A stretch of 64,000 nt of DNA, from positions 17,028 through 81,027 of the forward strand of contig NZ_BCPR01000013.1 in the NCBI RefSeq assembly GCF_016586165.1. The letters run 5' to 3'. Below the pieces are notes generated by a model. The model was not told where the DNA came from and ran no database searches. It saw only the letters and a list, made by a program, of their open reading frames with translations. Shown here piece after piece: positions 47,649-56,492 of this stretch (position 1 is its first letter; every line of letters begins with the position of its first letter). The position numbers were made by a program, and so were the translations under genes. This stretch comes from Dyella sp. EPa41 (GTDB taxonomy: Bacteria > Pseudomonadota > Gammaproteobacteria > Xanthomonadales > Rhodanobacteraceae).

Positions 47649-49967
47649 TCAGAAGCGGATGTTGGCGGTGAGCATGGCCGAACGCGGCGAACCTGGCGTG
47701 TAACGGTAGCCGCTCTTGTTGATGGCTGCCACGTAGTTCTTGTCGAACAGGTTGTACAGGTTCAACTGCAGGTCCACGTGCTTGTTGAGCGGATAGGACG
47801 CCATCGCGTCGAACACCCAATAGGCTTCGGTGTAGGCCGGCGTGCCGATCGCGCCATCCACGCCGCGTTTCATCTCGCCCGAGTAGCGCGCGCCGCCGCC
47901 GACGGTGAGGTTGAACGGGAAGTGGTAGGTCGTCCAGCTGGTGAAGGCGGTCTTGGGCGTGTAGGCCAGGTCGGAGGAACCATCGTTGGCCACGGCGGTG
48001 CCGCTGACCACGCTGGTATCCATGGTGGTGAAGCCCGCGGTGACGGCCCAGTTTTCGGTGAGCTTGCCCACGGCGCTCAGTTCCACGCCCTGCACGCGCT
48101 TCTTGCCGATCTGGTAGTACAGCAGGCTCACGGGATCCTGCACGAGGTCATTGGTGACCGTGGTTCGATACAGCGCGCCGGTCAACACCAGGCGCGAGTC
48201 GAGCAGCTCCCACTTGGTGCCCACTTCCGCGGTGCGCGCCTTCTGCGGATCGAGGTTCGGATTGTCGGCGCTGTTGGCGGCGCTGCTCAGCGTGAGCGTG
48301 CTGCCGCCCGGCGGTTCCGCGGATACCGCGAAGTTCGCATAGATGCTGCCGTTGGGTGCCGGCTTGTAGAGCACGCCGAGCTTCCAGTTGATGAGGTTGT
48401 CGCTCTTTTGCGCATCGACGCCCGGTACCGGGGCACCCGCGGGGAGGCTGCCGCACACCGGCGCGCCGCGCGCACCGCACTGCACCCAGCTGGTGTAGTC
48501 GGTGTCGTAATGATCCAGGCGCACGCCGGCATTCACCTGCCAGTGTTCGCCGAACTTCAGCGTGTCGAACACGTAGGCCGAGCCGGTGTTGGTCTTGGCG
48601 TTGCTGTAGGCGCCGGTGTGGCCATAGACGAGGCCGGTGACATCCCAGTAGGGGTGGTACAGGTTGGCGGCCGGCCACGTCGTGCCATGGAGTGCGCCGA
48701 AGCCTTCGGTGGTGGCCTTTTCCTGCGTCAGCTCGATGCCGCTGTTGAGATTGTGCGTGATCGGGCCGGTATCGAAGTTCGCGTTGAGGCTGGTCTGGTT
48801 GGTGATGATGCGGTTCGCCTGGTGCTTGAAGGTCGGATTGCTGCGGGCAATCGTCCAGGTCGATGGATCGTTGATGTCCGGCGTAAGCAGATTCGCCGCG
48901 CTGCCCATGAACGAGGTCAGCAGGTAATCCTGCGTGGTGCGTCCCCAGCGCGTCGTGCTGTGCAAGGCGAGGTTGTCGCTGAACTCGTGCTCCACGCGTG
49001 CCGTGAACATGTCGGCGGTGACGTGATCGTGGTCGGCGGTGGTGCCGTAGAAATTCGACGAGTCGACCATGGCGGCATCGGTCAACTGCGGGCGCTTCGG
49101 ATCCGGGCTGCTGTAGCCGGGCAAGCCGATGGTCGGTACGCCGCCATCGGGCACGTTGTTCTGCTTCACGTGCAGGAAGTCGAGATAGACGCGCGTGGGC
49201 GTGCCCAGGCCAAAGGCGAGCGTGGGCGCGACGGCCCAGCGGTTGTTTTCCACCTTGTCGCGGCCCGGCACGCCGCTGTCCTGGCCCACCACGTTGAGAC
49301 GGAAGGCCGCCGTATTGCCGATGGCCTGGTTCCAGTCGGCCGTGGCGCGGCGATGGTCGGCGCTGCCGTAGGAGAGCGATGCGGTGACGCCGTTGTTGAG
49401 CTCCGGCTGCTTGCTCACCATGTTGATCGCGCCGGTGGGTGCGGTGCGGCCGTTGTCGGTGCCGGCCGGGCCCTTGGTCACTTCGATTTGCTCGATGTTG
49501 AAGACATCGCGCGAAATCGAACCGAGGTCGCGCACGCCATCGACGAAAATGCTGCTCGACGTATCGAAGCCGCGCATGTAGATGCCATCACCGGTCGTGG
49601 TGGTGCCGTTCTCGCCGACGTAGAACGTGCCTACGCCAGGGCTGTTGCGCAGCGCCTCGGTAAGCGTGGTTGCGCCTTGCTCCTGGATCAGCTGGCTGCT
49701 GATCACGTTGATGGTCTGCGTGGTGTCCAGCAACGGCTGGGTGAATTTGGGCGAAGAGACCTTGTCGATCTTGTAGTCGCTGGCGGTGGTCGCTTCGACG
49801 CGCACGCCAGGGAGATTCTTCGTATCCGTCGTGGAGGCGGTGGTGTCCATGACGTTGTCCGCAGCCCTTGCCGGCGCGGCGATCGCCAGGCTCGTCACCA
49901 GCGTCGCGGTGGCGGCGCTCAGCGCTGTGCGGGCAACGGGGTGCTTGCGGCTCTTGATGTATGCCAT
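47649..49967 (-). CDS. TonB-dependent catecholate siderophore receptor, Fiu-like
   Basis: A 772-residue outer-membrane receptor with a long signal peptide (ending PARAA). The plug domain has [39 protein letters not shown] and [20 protein letters not shown]. The 22-strand barrel ends in [10 protein letters not shown] with the terminal Phe. The plug and barrel resemble E. coli Fiu and Pseudomonas PiuA, receptors for monocatechol-type siderophores. It is 43 bp from piuC and has a Fur-box-like site about 150 bp upstream. A TonB box is not obvious by eye. Confidence 0.93.
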   Translation of the reverse strand: MAYIKSRKHPVARTALSAATATLVTSLAIAAPARAADNVMDTTASTTDTKNLPGVRVEATTASDYKIDKVSSPKFTQPLLDTTQTINVISSQLIQEQGATTLTEALRNSPGVGTFYVGENGTTTTGDGIYMRGFDTSSSIFVDGVRDLGSISRDVFNIEQIEVTKGPAGTDNGRTAPTGAINMVSKQPELNNGVTASLSYGSADHRRATADWNQAIGNTAAFRLNVVGQDSGVPGRDKVENNRWAVAPTLAFGLGTPTRVYLDFLHVKQNNVPDGGVPTIGLPGYSSPDPKRPQLTDAAMVDSSNFYGTTADHDHVTADMFTARVEHEFSDNLALHSTTRWGRTTQDYLLTSFMGSAANLLTPDINDPSTWTIARSNPTFKHQANRIITNQTSLNANFDTGPITHNLNSGIELTQEKATTEGFGALHGTTWPAANLYHPYWDVTGLVYGHTGAYSNAKTNTGSAYVFDTLKFGEHWQVNAGVRLDHYDTDYTSWVQCGARGAPVCGSLPAGAPVPGVDAQKSDNLINWKLGVLYKPAPNGSIYANFAVSAEPPGGSTLTLSSAANSADNPNLDPQKARTAEVGTKWELLDSRLVLTGALYRTTVTNDLVQDPVSLLYYQIGKKRVQGVELSAVGKLTENWAVTAGFTTMDTSVVSGTAVANDGSSDLAYTPKTAFTSWTTYHFPFNLTVGGGARYSGEMKRGVDGAIGTPAYTEAYWVFDAMASYPLNKHVDLQLNLYNLFDKNYVAAINKSGYRYTPGSPRSAMLTANIRF

Positions 49968-50116
49968 GAATAGCTCGTCGATGATTAAGGGCGAGGGTCA
50001 GCAGTCGATGACGGATGACGAGCTGGCGATGGCGGGCTCCAATCCTTCGGTTCCGCGGGCGTCGGTGGGGAGGTGCCGCCGCCGACGCTCGCGAAGATTT
50101 GGTGAATGTTATTTTT

Positions 50117-50135
50117 AATGAGAATGATTTGCAAT
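50117..50135. promoter_or_regulatory. Fur box upstream of the siderophore receptor-piuC operon
   Basis: AATGAGAATGATTTGCAAT matches the Fur operator. Its reverse complement agrees at 16 of 19 positions with the site at 25278-25296. It sits in an AT-rich promoter patch (TTATTTTTAATGAGAATG) about 150 bp from the receptor ATG and 95 bp from the divergent reductase-like gene. Confidence 0.78.
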
Positions 50136-50229
50136 ATTGTCAGCGAGATGTCAGGCCGGGTGCGCCATTGAGTGCCCGTGCCCGGAATGGTTAGCCTCTC
50201 GCTCCTGACGACGTCGCGGAGGACGAGAC

Positions 50230-51159
50230 ATGCGCATCCTGGTCATTGGTGCTGGCGCCACTGGCGGTTATTTCGGCGGCCGGCTGCTGGAGAGCGGGCA
50301 GGACGTCACCTTCCTGGTCCGCGAGGGACGCGCCGCACAGCTCGCGGCGCATGGCCTGGTCATCCGTAGCGGCCTGGGCAACGCTACCCTGGCCAACCCC
50401 GCGACGGTGCAGGCGGGTGCATTGCGCGAGGCGTTCGACCTCATCCTGCTGAGCTGCAAGGCCTACCACTTGCCGCAGGTCATCGACGACATGGCGCCGG
50501 CCGTCGGGCCGGACACGATGATCGTGCCGTTGCTCAACGGCATGCGGCACCTCGATGCGCTCGATGAGCGTTTCGGCGCGGAGCGCGTGCTCGGCGGGCA
50601 GTGCGTGATCGCCGCAACGCTCGACAAGCAAGGGATCGTGCATCACCTCAACCAGTCGCATTCGCTGACGTTCGGCGAGCGCGACGGTTCGCGTTCGCAG
50701 CGCGTGGAGCGTGTGCTGGCGGCCATGTCGCAGGTGAAGTTCGAGCCGCGGCTCAGCACGACGATCCTGCAGGACATGTGGGACAAGTGGGTGTTTCTCG
50801 CATCGCTCGCAGGCATCACCTGCCTGATGCGGGCACCGGTGGGGGACATCATGGCGGTGACCGGCGGCGAGGCCGCGACGCTGCAACTGCTCGAGGACTG
50901 CCGGCGCGTTGCGGCGTTCAACCAGCATGCGCCGTCCGATGCGGTGCTCGCGCGAGCCTGCAGCGTGCTTACCGAAAAGGGCTCGAAGCTGAGCGCGTCG
51001 ATGATGCGCGACCTCGAACAAGGTGGGCAGATCGAAGCCGATCACGTGATCGGCGACATGCTGGCGCGCGCGGGCGAGGAGGCGGAGTCGCTGACCCTGT
51101 TGCGCACGGCTTATGCCCACCTCAAGGCCTACGAGGCGAGGCGCGACGTCCGCGCCTGA
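50230..51159 (+). CDS. Ketopantoate reductase-like (PanE/ApbA family) oxidoreductase
   Basis: A 309-residue NADPH-dependent 2-dehydropantoate 2-reductase-family protein. The dinucleotide loop is MRILVIGAGATGGYFGGRL. Other blocks are LILLSCKAYHLPQV, PLLNGMRHLDAL, KWVFLASLAGITCLMR (with the conserved Lys of the catalytic helix) and ASMMRDLEQGGQIEADHVIGDML. Such paralogues often act on other 2-oxo acids, and no pantothenate gene is adjacent. The GGAGGACGAGAC segment just upstream supplies the ribosome site. Confidence 0.88.
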   Translation: MRILVIGAGATGGYFGGRLLESGQDVTFLVREGRAAQLAAHGLVIRSGLGNATLANPATVQAGALREAFDLILLSCKAYHLPQVIDDMAPAVGPDTMIVPLLNGMRHLDALDERFGAERVLGGQCVIAATLDKQGIVHHLNQSHSLTFGERDGSRSQRVERVLAAMSQVKFEPRLSTTILQDMWDKWVFLASLAGITCLMRAPVGDIMAVTGGEAATLQLLEDCRRVAAFNQHAPSDAVLARACSVLTEKGSKLSASMMRDLEQGGQIEADHVIGDMLARAGEEAESLTLLRTAYAHLKAYEARRDVRA

Positions 51160-51239
51160 GCTTTCCAGCGCGCCTGCGGCACGATGGCAGGGCCCTCGGT
51201 AGGGCAGGAAGGCGGCCCCTTGGGCGGCACGCTGTGCGC

Positions 51240-51722
51240 CATCAGGTTGCGGCGCAGGCCTTGCCCGGGCGTCACCCATGGCTTGCCCTGTTCCGCGCAG
51301 CCGGCAGCGTAATCGAACAGCGCGCGCATGTTCGCCTGGTCGAAATCGACGAAGCTGTTTTCGCGATAGTGTCGACGGGAATCGACGCCATCAGGACATG
51401 GATGCCCAGTTGCCGGCTGATCGCGATCGTTTCGGCAATCGCCTCGCGCGTCTTGAAGGTGCAGCCGGCGCCGAAGCTGCTGACGGGCAGCGGCAGCGTC
51501 TTCAATGGCGTGGTTCGTGGAAAGCGTTGGACCTGGCTGTTGACGGTTATGCAGAGGTTCGCGCCATGCAGCATCGACAGCGTTTCCGGATGCGGTTCGG
51601 CGATGAGGGGCGTGGTGAACACCGGCGTGGTCATGCTGCCATCGACGTGCAGCTCGTCGTAATGGTGTCCGTCCTGCACGTGGATCAGCACCGGCGGAAA
51701 TATGCCTGGCACGGACCGCCGC
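51240..51722 (-). pseudogene. Remnant of a patatin-like phospholipase gene (5' truncated, frameshifted)
   Basis: The minus strand reads VPGIFPPVLIHVQDGHHYDE then LHVDGSMTTPVFTTP, the patatin D-G-x block. It continues through CTFKTREAIAETIAISRQLG to ASIPVDTIAKTA. The conserved ending NSFVDFDQANMRALFDYAAG and CAEQGKPW continues in a different frame after four A residues (51358-51361). The N-terminal half with the Gly-rich oxyanion loop and G-x-S-x-G serine is absent. Homology stops at about 51722, where the palindromic repeat array begins. This is a dead gene fragment. Confidence 0.75.
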
Positions 51723-51746
51723 GTATCGGTATTTCGCCGGTTCATC

Positions 51747-51973
51747 GCGCACTGGGTGCGCTCCTACAGGGGAGCAATCAACGGCGATCCCTGTTGTAGG
51801 AGCCCACCCAGTGGGCGACCGCAGCGCCTGGGCGTTTCGCAGTTCATCGCGCACTGGGCGCGCCCCTACAAGGGAGCAATCAATGGCGATCGATGTTGTA
51901 GGAGCCCACCCAGTGGGCGACCGCGGCGCCTGGGCGTTTCGCCGGTTCATCACGCACCGGGCGCGCTCCTGCA
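51747..51973. repeat. Tandem array of REP-like palindromes, period about 102 bp
   Basis: One half-copy (51747-51768) and two whole copies (51795-51870 and 51897-51973) alternate with GGGAGCAATCAA-type spacers. The shared segment GGAGCAATCA recurs at 51771 and 51873, with a third, diverged start at 51976. Each whole copy has arms TGTAGGAGCCCACCCAGTGG... and ...GCGCACTGGGCGCG-CTCCTACA. The array borders the patatin remnant and the terminator of the M13 peptidase. Confidence 0.85.
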
Positions 51974-51990
51974 GGGGAGCGTTGCTGGCA

Positions 51991-52024
51991 AAGAAAAAGG
52001 CGCCGCGTGGGTACGCGGCGCCTT
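51991..52024 (-). terminator. Rho-independent terminator of the second M13 peptidase
   Basis: AAGGCGCCGCGT and ACGCGGCGCCTT form a 12-bp stem with a 4-base loop. In the minus direction it is followed by TTTCTTTGCC, giving a T-rich tail. It lies 29 bp past the peptidase stop codon. Confidence 0.85.
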
Positions 52025-52052
52025 TGGGTCGGTCACGCGGACCGGCCGGGAG

Positions 52053-54164
52053 CTACCAGATCTTCACCTGCTTGTCGCCCGAGCGGACCATCGGGTCGGC
52101 CGGCTTGCACTGGAACGCGGCGGCGAAGGCTTCCATGTTGGACGGAGCGCCGATCGCGCGCAGCGAGGCGGGGGCGTGCGGATCGGTGTTGAGGCGCAGC
52201 AGCGCTTCCTTCTCGCGGATGTTGCCGCGCCACACGCGGGCCCAGTTGAGGAAGAAGCGCTGGTCCTGCGTGTAGCCGTCGATCTTCTCGCCGGCTTCCT
52301 GCGGGTTCTTCTTCAGCGCCATCTGCAGCGCGTCGTAGGCCGAGTTGAGGCCGCCGAGGTCGCCGATGTTCTCGCCCAGGGTCAGCTTGCCGTTGACGTG
52401 CGTATCCGGCTTGTCCTTGATCGGCGCGTAGTCGTCGAACTGCGCGACCAGCTTGCCGCTGCGCTCGTCGAACTTCTCGCGGTCGGCCTTGGTCCACCAG
52501 TTGGCGTTGTTGCCTTCGCCGTCGAACTGGCTGCCTTCGTCGTCGAAGCCGTGGCTGGCTTCGTGGCCGATCACCGCGCCGATGCCGCCGTAGTTGATCG
52601 CGTCGTCGCCGTTGGCGTAGAAGAACGGCGGCTGCAGGATCGCGGCCGGGAAGTTGATGGTGTTGTCGGTCGGGTTGTAATAGGCGTTGACCGTCTGCGG
52701 GGTCATGCCCCACTCGAGGCGGTCGGTGGGCTTGCCGATCTTGTTGAGGTCGTACTGGTAGTTGAACTTGGCGGCGGCCATCACGTTGCCGTAGTAATCG
52801 CCCTGCTTGATCTCCAGGCCCGACCAGTCACGCCACTTGTCCGGGTAGCCGATCTTCGGCAGGAAGGTGTTCCACTTGGCGATGGCCTTCTGCTTGGTTT
52901 CGTCGCTCATCCAGTCGAGGTTCTCGATGCGCGCCTTGAGGGCGTTGCGCACGTTGTCGACGAGTTCCTTCGCGCGGTCCTTGGCTTCGGGCGTGAACAT
53001 CTTGGCCACGTACAGCTGGCCCAGCGCTTCGCCCATGGAGCTGTTGACGCCGCCGAGCACGCGCTTCCAACGCGGCTTCTGCTCCGGCTGGCCGGCGAGG
53101 GTCTTGCCGTAGAAGTCGAACTTGTTGTCCTGGAACGCCTTGCTGAGGTACGGCGAGGCATCGCTGATGGTGTGGAAGCGCAGGTAGGCCTGCCACTGGT
53201 CGACGGGCGCGTTGGCCAGCAGCTTGTCGAACTCGGCCATGAACTTCGGCTGCGACAGCGAGAAGCCCTTGTCGACGGTCACGCCCTGGGCCTTGAAGAA
53301 ATCTTCCCAGCTGAAGTGCGGGGTGATCTTGTCCGCTTCCTTCACGGTGACGAAGTGGTACTGGTTTTCCGGCGTGCGCATTTCCACCGGCGCCAGCGAC
53401 GCCTTGGCCAGCTCGGTCTCGAAGGCGAGCACCTGGTCGGCCTGCTTCTTCGCATCGGCCTCGGACACGCCGGTCAGCTGCAGCGCCTGGGCCACGTGGG
53501 CCACGTAGGCGTCGCGGATGTCCTTGTACTTGTCGCTGAGGTAGTAGTCCTTGGTCGGCAGGCCCAGGCCGGCCTGTTGCGTGTAGGCGATCTGCATCTT
53601 GGCGTTCTTGAAGTCGGCGCCGGAGCCGAACTCGAACACCTGCATGTCGCCCTCGGCGAAGTTCTGCACGAGGTAGTTGGCCACGTCCTTGCTGTTCTTC
53701 AGCGCGGCGATGGCGTCGAGCTTGGGCTTGATCGGGTCGAAGCCGGCCTTCTCGATGGCGGCGTCGTCCATGCCCGAGGCGTACAGGTAGCCGATCTTCT
53801 GCTCGATCGAACCGGCCTTGGCGTTGGCGGCGTCCTTGGCGGCGGCGTCGACGATGTCGTGCTGCGTGTTGAGGCTGTCCTCGGCCAGCTTGTCGAACGC
53901 GCCCCAACGGGTGCGGTCGTTCGGGATCGGGTTGGCGGCGACCCACTTCGCGTTGACGAAACCGTTGAAGTCCTGGCAGGCCTCGGCGTTGTCGCCCAGC
54001 TCGGCCACGTCGAACACCTTCGGCGCGGGAGCCGCGGCCGGGGCGGTCGAAGCGGGGGCAGGGGCCTGGGCGGTCTGCTCGGCCTGCTCATGCTTGCCGC
54101 AGGCGGTGAGCGACAGGGCCAGGCTGACGGCGAGCGCCAGGGGCTTCAGATACGGTTTGGTCAT
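52053..54164 (-). CDS. M13-family zinc metallopeptidase lipoprotein, copy 2
   Basis: A 703-residue paralogue of the enzyme at 11538-13571 with a lipoprotein signal (LSLTAC, Cys22). An Ala/Pro/Gln-rich linker (about 25-50) should tether the catalytic body to a membrane. The zinc motif is HEASH near residue 533, with Glu in GENIGDLGG. NAYYNP and the C-terminal VKIW are conserved. Long blocks such as GYTQDQRFFLNWARVWRGNI are identical between the two copies. It ends at a strong terminator. The substrate is unknown; members usually cut short peptides. Confidence 0.93.
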   Translation of the reverse strand: MTKPYLKPLALAVSLALSLTACGKHEQAEQTAQAPAPASTAPAAAPAPKVFDVAELGDNAEACQDFNGFVNAKWVAANPIPNDRTRWGAFDKLAEDSLNTQHDIVDAAAKDAANAKAGSIEQKIGYLYASGMDDAAIEKAGFDPIKPKLDAIAALKNSKDVANYLVQNFAEGDMQVFEFGSGADFKNAKMQIAYTQQAGLGLPTKDYYLSDKYKDIRDAYVAHVAQALQLTGVSEADAKKQADQVLAFETELAKASLAPVEMRTPENQYHFVTVKEADKITPHFSWEDFFKAQGVTVDKGFSLSQPKFMAEFDKLLANAPVDQWQAYLRFHTISDASPYLSKAFQDNKFDFYGKTLAGQPEQKPRWKRVLGGVNSSMGEALGQLYVAKMFTPEAKDRAKELVDNVRNALKARIENLDWMSDETKQKAIAKWNTFLPKIGYPDKWRDWSGLEIKQGDYYGNVMAAAKFNYQYDLNKIGKPTDRLEWGMTPQTVNAYYNPTDNTINFPAAILQPPFFYANGDDAINYGGIGAVIGHEASHGFDDEGSQFDGEGNNANWWTKADREKFDERSGKLVAQFDDYAPIKDKPDTHVNGKLTLGENIGDLGGLNSAYDALQMALKKNPQEAGEKIDGYTQDQRFFLNWARVWRGNIREKEALLRLNTDPHAPASLRAIGAPSNMEAFAAAFQCKPADPMVRSGDKQVKIW

Positions 54165-54287
54165 GGGATTCCCTCTCGTGATTCGCCCAGCGGGCGCTAA
54201 GTGATGCCGGCGGCCACGCGCTGCGCAGCGACCGAGTTGGCATTCGTGGCCCGTCAGGCTAGGCCGGAGGTCACGGTGCAGACAGTG

Positions 54288-55172
54288 TCAAAGGTCAGGG
54301 GCGCGTCCCGCAACCAGGTCGAGCCAGGCCCGCGCGGCGGCGGACAGCGTGGCGTCCCGGCGCCAGGCCAGCACCATGTTCCAGCGCAGGTCGTTGCCGG
54401 CCAGCGGCAGCGGCACCAGGCCGCTGAGCGAGCGTCCCTCGATCACCAGCCGTGGCAGCAAGGCCACGCCGCCGCCCGCCGCGACCAGCGCCAGGATGAA
54501 GTCCACCTGCGCGCTGCGCACGGTTTCCTGCGGCGCCACGCCATGGCGTGCGCAGGCTTCGCGGATCAGGCGGTTCAAGGCGAAGCCTTCCTCGAACAGG
54601 ATCAGCGGTGCCTGGTCCAGCCATGGGAGACGGAAGCGCCTGGCGCCCGCGCGCGGATGCGACTGCGGGAGCAGGGCGAGCATGGGTTCGTTCCGCACGG
54701 GCTGGTGTGCCAACCCATCGCCGACCGGCGTCAGCGTGGCGGCGACTTCGATCTCCCCCGCCAGCACGGCCTGCTCCAGCCGGCGGCTGCCGTGTTCGAG
54801 CAGCCGGATGTCGACGTGCGGATACTGCTGGCGATAGCGCGCCAGCAACGGCGCGAACAACACGCTGCTGCCCAGCGGCGGCAAACCCAGGCGCAAGGTG
54901 CCTGCCTTCAGGCCGCGCAGCGCGTCGAGTTCCTCGCGCAGGCGCGTGGATCCGGCCAGCATGGCCAGGGCATGGCGGTGGACCACGTCGCCGGCGGAGG
55001 TCAGCCGCACGCCGCCGCGTCCGCGTTCGAGCAGCCGCGTCCCCAGTTCGTCTTCCAGCTGGGCAATGGCCTTGCTCAAGGTCGGCTGGCTTGCGTGGGC
55101 ATGCGCGCTGGCGCGAGCGAAACCGCCATGACGCACCACCTCCACGAAATAACGCAGGCTGCGCAGGTCCAT
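54288..55172 (-). CDS. LysR-family regulator, divergent from cidAB
   Basis: A 294-residue LysR transcription factor. The N-terminal HTH is MDLRSLRYFVEVVRHGGFAR and HASQPTLSKAIAQLEDELGT. The C-terminal effector domain begins near residue 90 (KAGTLRLGLPPLGSSVLF). It is transcribed away from cidA and cidB, the layout of CidR-controlled holin-like operons. The start at 55172 is chosen over a codon 12 upstream because MDLRSLRYF is the canonical beginning. The 9-7-9 palindrome at 55197-55221 lies between the two start sites and is its likely operator. Confidence 0.9.
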   Translation of the reverse strand: MDLRSLRYFVEVVRHGGFARASAHAHASQPTLSKAIAQLEDELGTRLLERGRGGVRLTSAGDVVHRHALAMLAGSTRLREELDALRGLKAGTLRLGLPPLGSSVLFAPLLARYRQQYPHVDIRLLEHGSRRLEQAVLAGEIEVAATLTPVGDGLAHQPVRNEPMLALLPQSHPRAGARRFRLPWLDQAPLILFEEGFALNRLIREACARHGVAPQETVRSAQVDFILALVAAGGGVALLPRLVIEGRSLSGLVPLPLAGNDLRWNMVLAWRRDATLSAAARAWLDLVAGRAPDL

Positions 55173-55196
55173 GGATATTCCTATATGGAATGCATT

Positions 55197-55221
55197 TGAT
55201 GGAAACAATTCATTTCCATCA
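55197..55221. promoter_or_regulatory. Palindromic operator between the LysR gene and cidAB
   Basis: TGATGGAAA-N7-TTTCCATCA is a perfect 9-bp inverted repeat in the 76-bp divergent gap. A further half-site-like ATATGGAAT lies at 55183-55191. Long palindromes in this position are typical LysR recognition sites. Confidence 0.7.
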
Positions 55222-55248
55222 TAGTTGGGCCGGGATTAGCCTGCACGC

Positions 55249-55659
55249 ATGAACTCCTTGCATGCCCGAATGCGCTGGCTGGCCTGGCGCCGGCCGCTGG
55301 TGGCCCGCTGGGCCCAGGTGCTGCTGATCGTGTTGGTGTGGCTGGCCTGCGACCAGCTGAGCCGCCGCCTGCATCTGCCGGTGCCGGGCAGCCTGCTCGC
55401 CATGGCCCTGCTGCTGGCGATGCTGCTGGGTGGCGTCGTGCCCGCGGCCAGCCTGCGTCGTGGCGCGGACTGGCTGCTGGCGGACATGCTGCTGTTCTTC
55501 ATACCCGCCGTGATGGCGGTGTGGCAGCACCTTCCGCTGATGCGCCAGGAAGGCGGGCGCATCCTCGCGGTGATCCTCGTCGGCACCTTGCTGGTGATGG
55601 GCACGACGGCCCTGCTGGTCGACCTGATGTTCCGCTGGAGGCTGCGTCGTGCGCGCTGA
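55249..55659 (+). CDS. cidA: CidA/LrgA holin-like membrane protein
   Basis: A 136-residue protein with four helices: VLLIVLVWLACDQLSRRL, LLAMALLLAMLLGGVVP, LLLFFIPAVMAVWQ and ILAVILVGTLLVMGTTALLV. The conserved VPGSLLAMALLL and FFIPAVMAVWQH segments mark the CidA/LrgA family. The family is related to holins and to metabolite export linked with cell lysis and overflow metabolism. Its end overlaps the GTG start of cidB, and GGAGG inside cidA serves that start. Confidence 0.9.
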   Translation: MNSLHARMRWLAWRRPLVARWAQVLLIVLVWLACDQLSRRLHLPVPGSLLAMALLLAMLLGGVVPAASLRRGADWLLADMLLFFIPAVMAVWQHLPLMRQEGGRILAVILVGTLLVMGTTALLVDLMFRWRLRRAR

Positions 55660-56338
55660 GTGGCTCTCGCTGTCGTGGCTGGCGCTGACGCTGGGCGGCT
55701 ATTACGCGCTGAAGCCGGTGTACCGGCGGCATCCGCGCTGGTGGACATCGCCGCTGTTCACGGTGCCTTTGTTGCTTGCCGTGCTCGGCTTGCTGTTGGG
55801 CACGGACTATCCGGTGTACATCCGCGACACGCACTGGCTGGTGCTGATGCTGGGCCCGGCCACCGTCGCGTTTGCGTTGCCGGTTTTCCGCCATCGGCAA
55901 TTGATCCGCACCCACTGGCCGGCGTTGCTGGCGGGCGTGCTGGGCGGCAGCGCGATGGCGATAGGCAGCGCCTGGGGGTTGGCGACGCTGTGCGGGCTCG
56001 ACGATGCGGTGCGCCGCAGCTTGCTGGCGCGTTCCATCACCACGCCGCTGGCGATGCTGGTGTCGGCTGATATCGGCGGCGTGCCCGAGCTCACCGCGTT
56101 GTTCGTGGTGATCACCGGCGTCGCCGGCATCGCACTCGGCGAACTGCTGCTGCGCCATCTGCCGCTGCGTTCCGCCTTGGCGCGCGGCGCCTTGTTCGGC
56201 GTCGGCGCGCACGGCGCGGGCACGGCGAAGGCGTACGACGTGGGCAACGAGGAGGGCAGCGTGGCAAGCCTTGCGATGGTGCTTGCCGGCCTGCTCAACG
56301 TATTGCTTGCCCCCGCGCTGGCGGCGCTGCTGCGTTGA
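55649..56338 (+). CDS. cidB: CidB/LrgB-family membrane protein
   Basis: A 229-residue polytopic protein of the LrgB family. Family blocks are LMLGPATVAFALPVFRHRQL, LLARSITTPLAMLVSADIGG and ARGALFGVGAHGAGTAKAYD followed by EEGSVASLAMVLAGLLNVL. It starts with GTG at 55649, 7 bp after a GGAGG ribosome site, and overlaps cidA by 11 bp. It works with CidA; with the LysR gene the three form a typical cid locus. Confidence 0.92.
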   Translation: MRAEWLSLSWLALTLGGYYALKPVYRRHPRWWTSPLFTVPLLLAVLGLLLGTDYPVYIRDTHWLVLMLGPATVAFALPVFRHRQLIRTHWPALLAGVLGGSAMAIGSAWGLATLCGLDDAVRRSLLARSITTPLAMLVSADIGGVPELTALFVVITGVAGIALGELLLRHLPLRSALARGALFGVGAHGAGTAKAYDVGNEEGSVASLAMVLAGLLNVLLAPALAALLR

Positions 56339-56377
56339 TCGCAGGCAGCGGAAAATCGCAGGAAAATACGCTGCGTT

Positions 56378-56395
56378 CTGTTATTCGCCTGTCAC
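56378..56395 (+). promoter_or_regulatory. Pho box upstream of the phosphoesterase
   Basis: CTGTTAT-TCGC-CTGTCAC consists of two 7-bp direct repeats with a 4-bp spacer. It differs from the PhoB consensus CTGTCAT-N4-CTGTCAT at one base in each half. It lies 97 bp upstream of the phosphoesterase ATG, so phosphate-starvation induction is likely. Confidence 0.68.
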
Positions 56396-56492
56396 CTTCG
56401 CTGCCTATCGTTCGCGCATCCGGCGCTTGGGGTGACCTGTAACTCGGGCATTCCACAGGGGGGCGCTTCATCGCGACCGTAGGGAGCCTTCC

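Noticed and set aside
47352..49973. Very long plus-strand open frame (873 codons) opposite the TonB receptor
   Set aside because: Low-complexity Arg/Gly/Ala/Val-rich translation with no motif; it is the antisense shadow of the receptor in GC-rich codon usage.
51747..51973. Possible CRISPR array (regular repeats with spacers)
   Set aside because: Repeat units are long imperfect palindromes of about 76 bp, and the spacers are nearly identical to each other. There are no cas genes.
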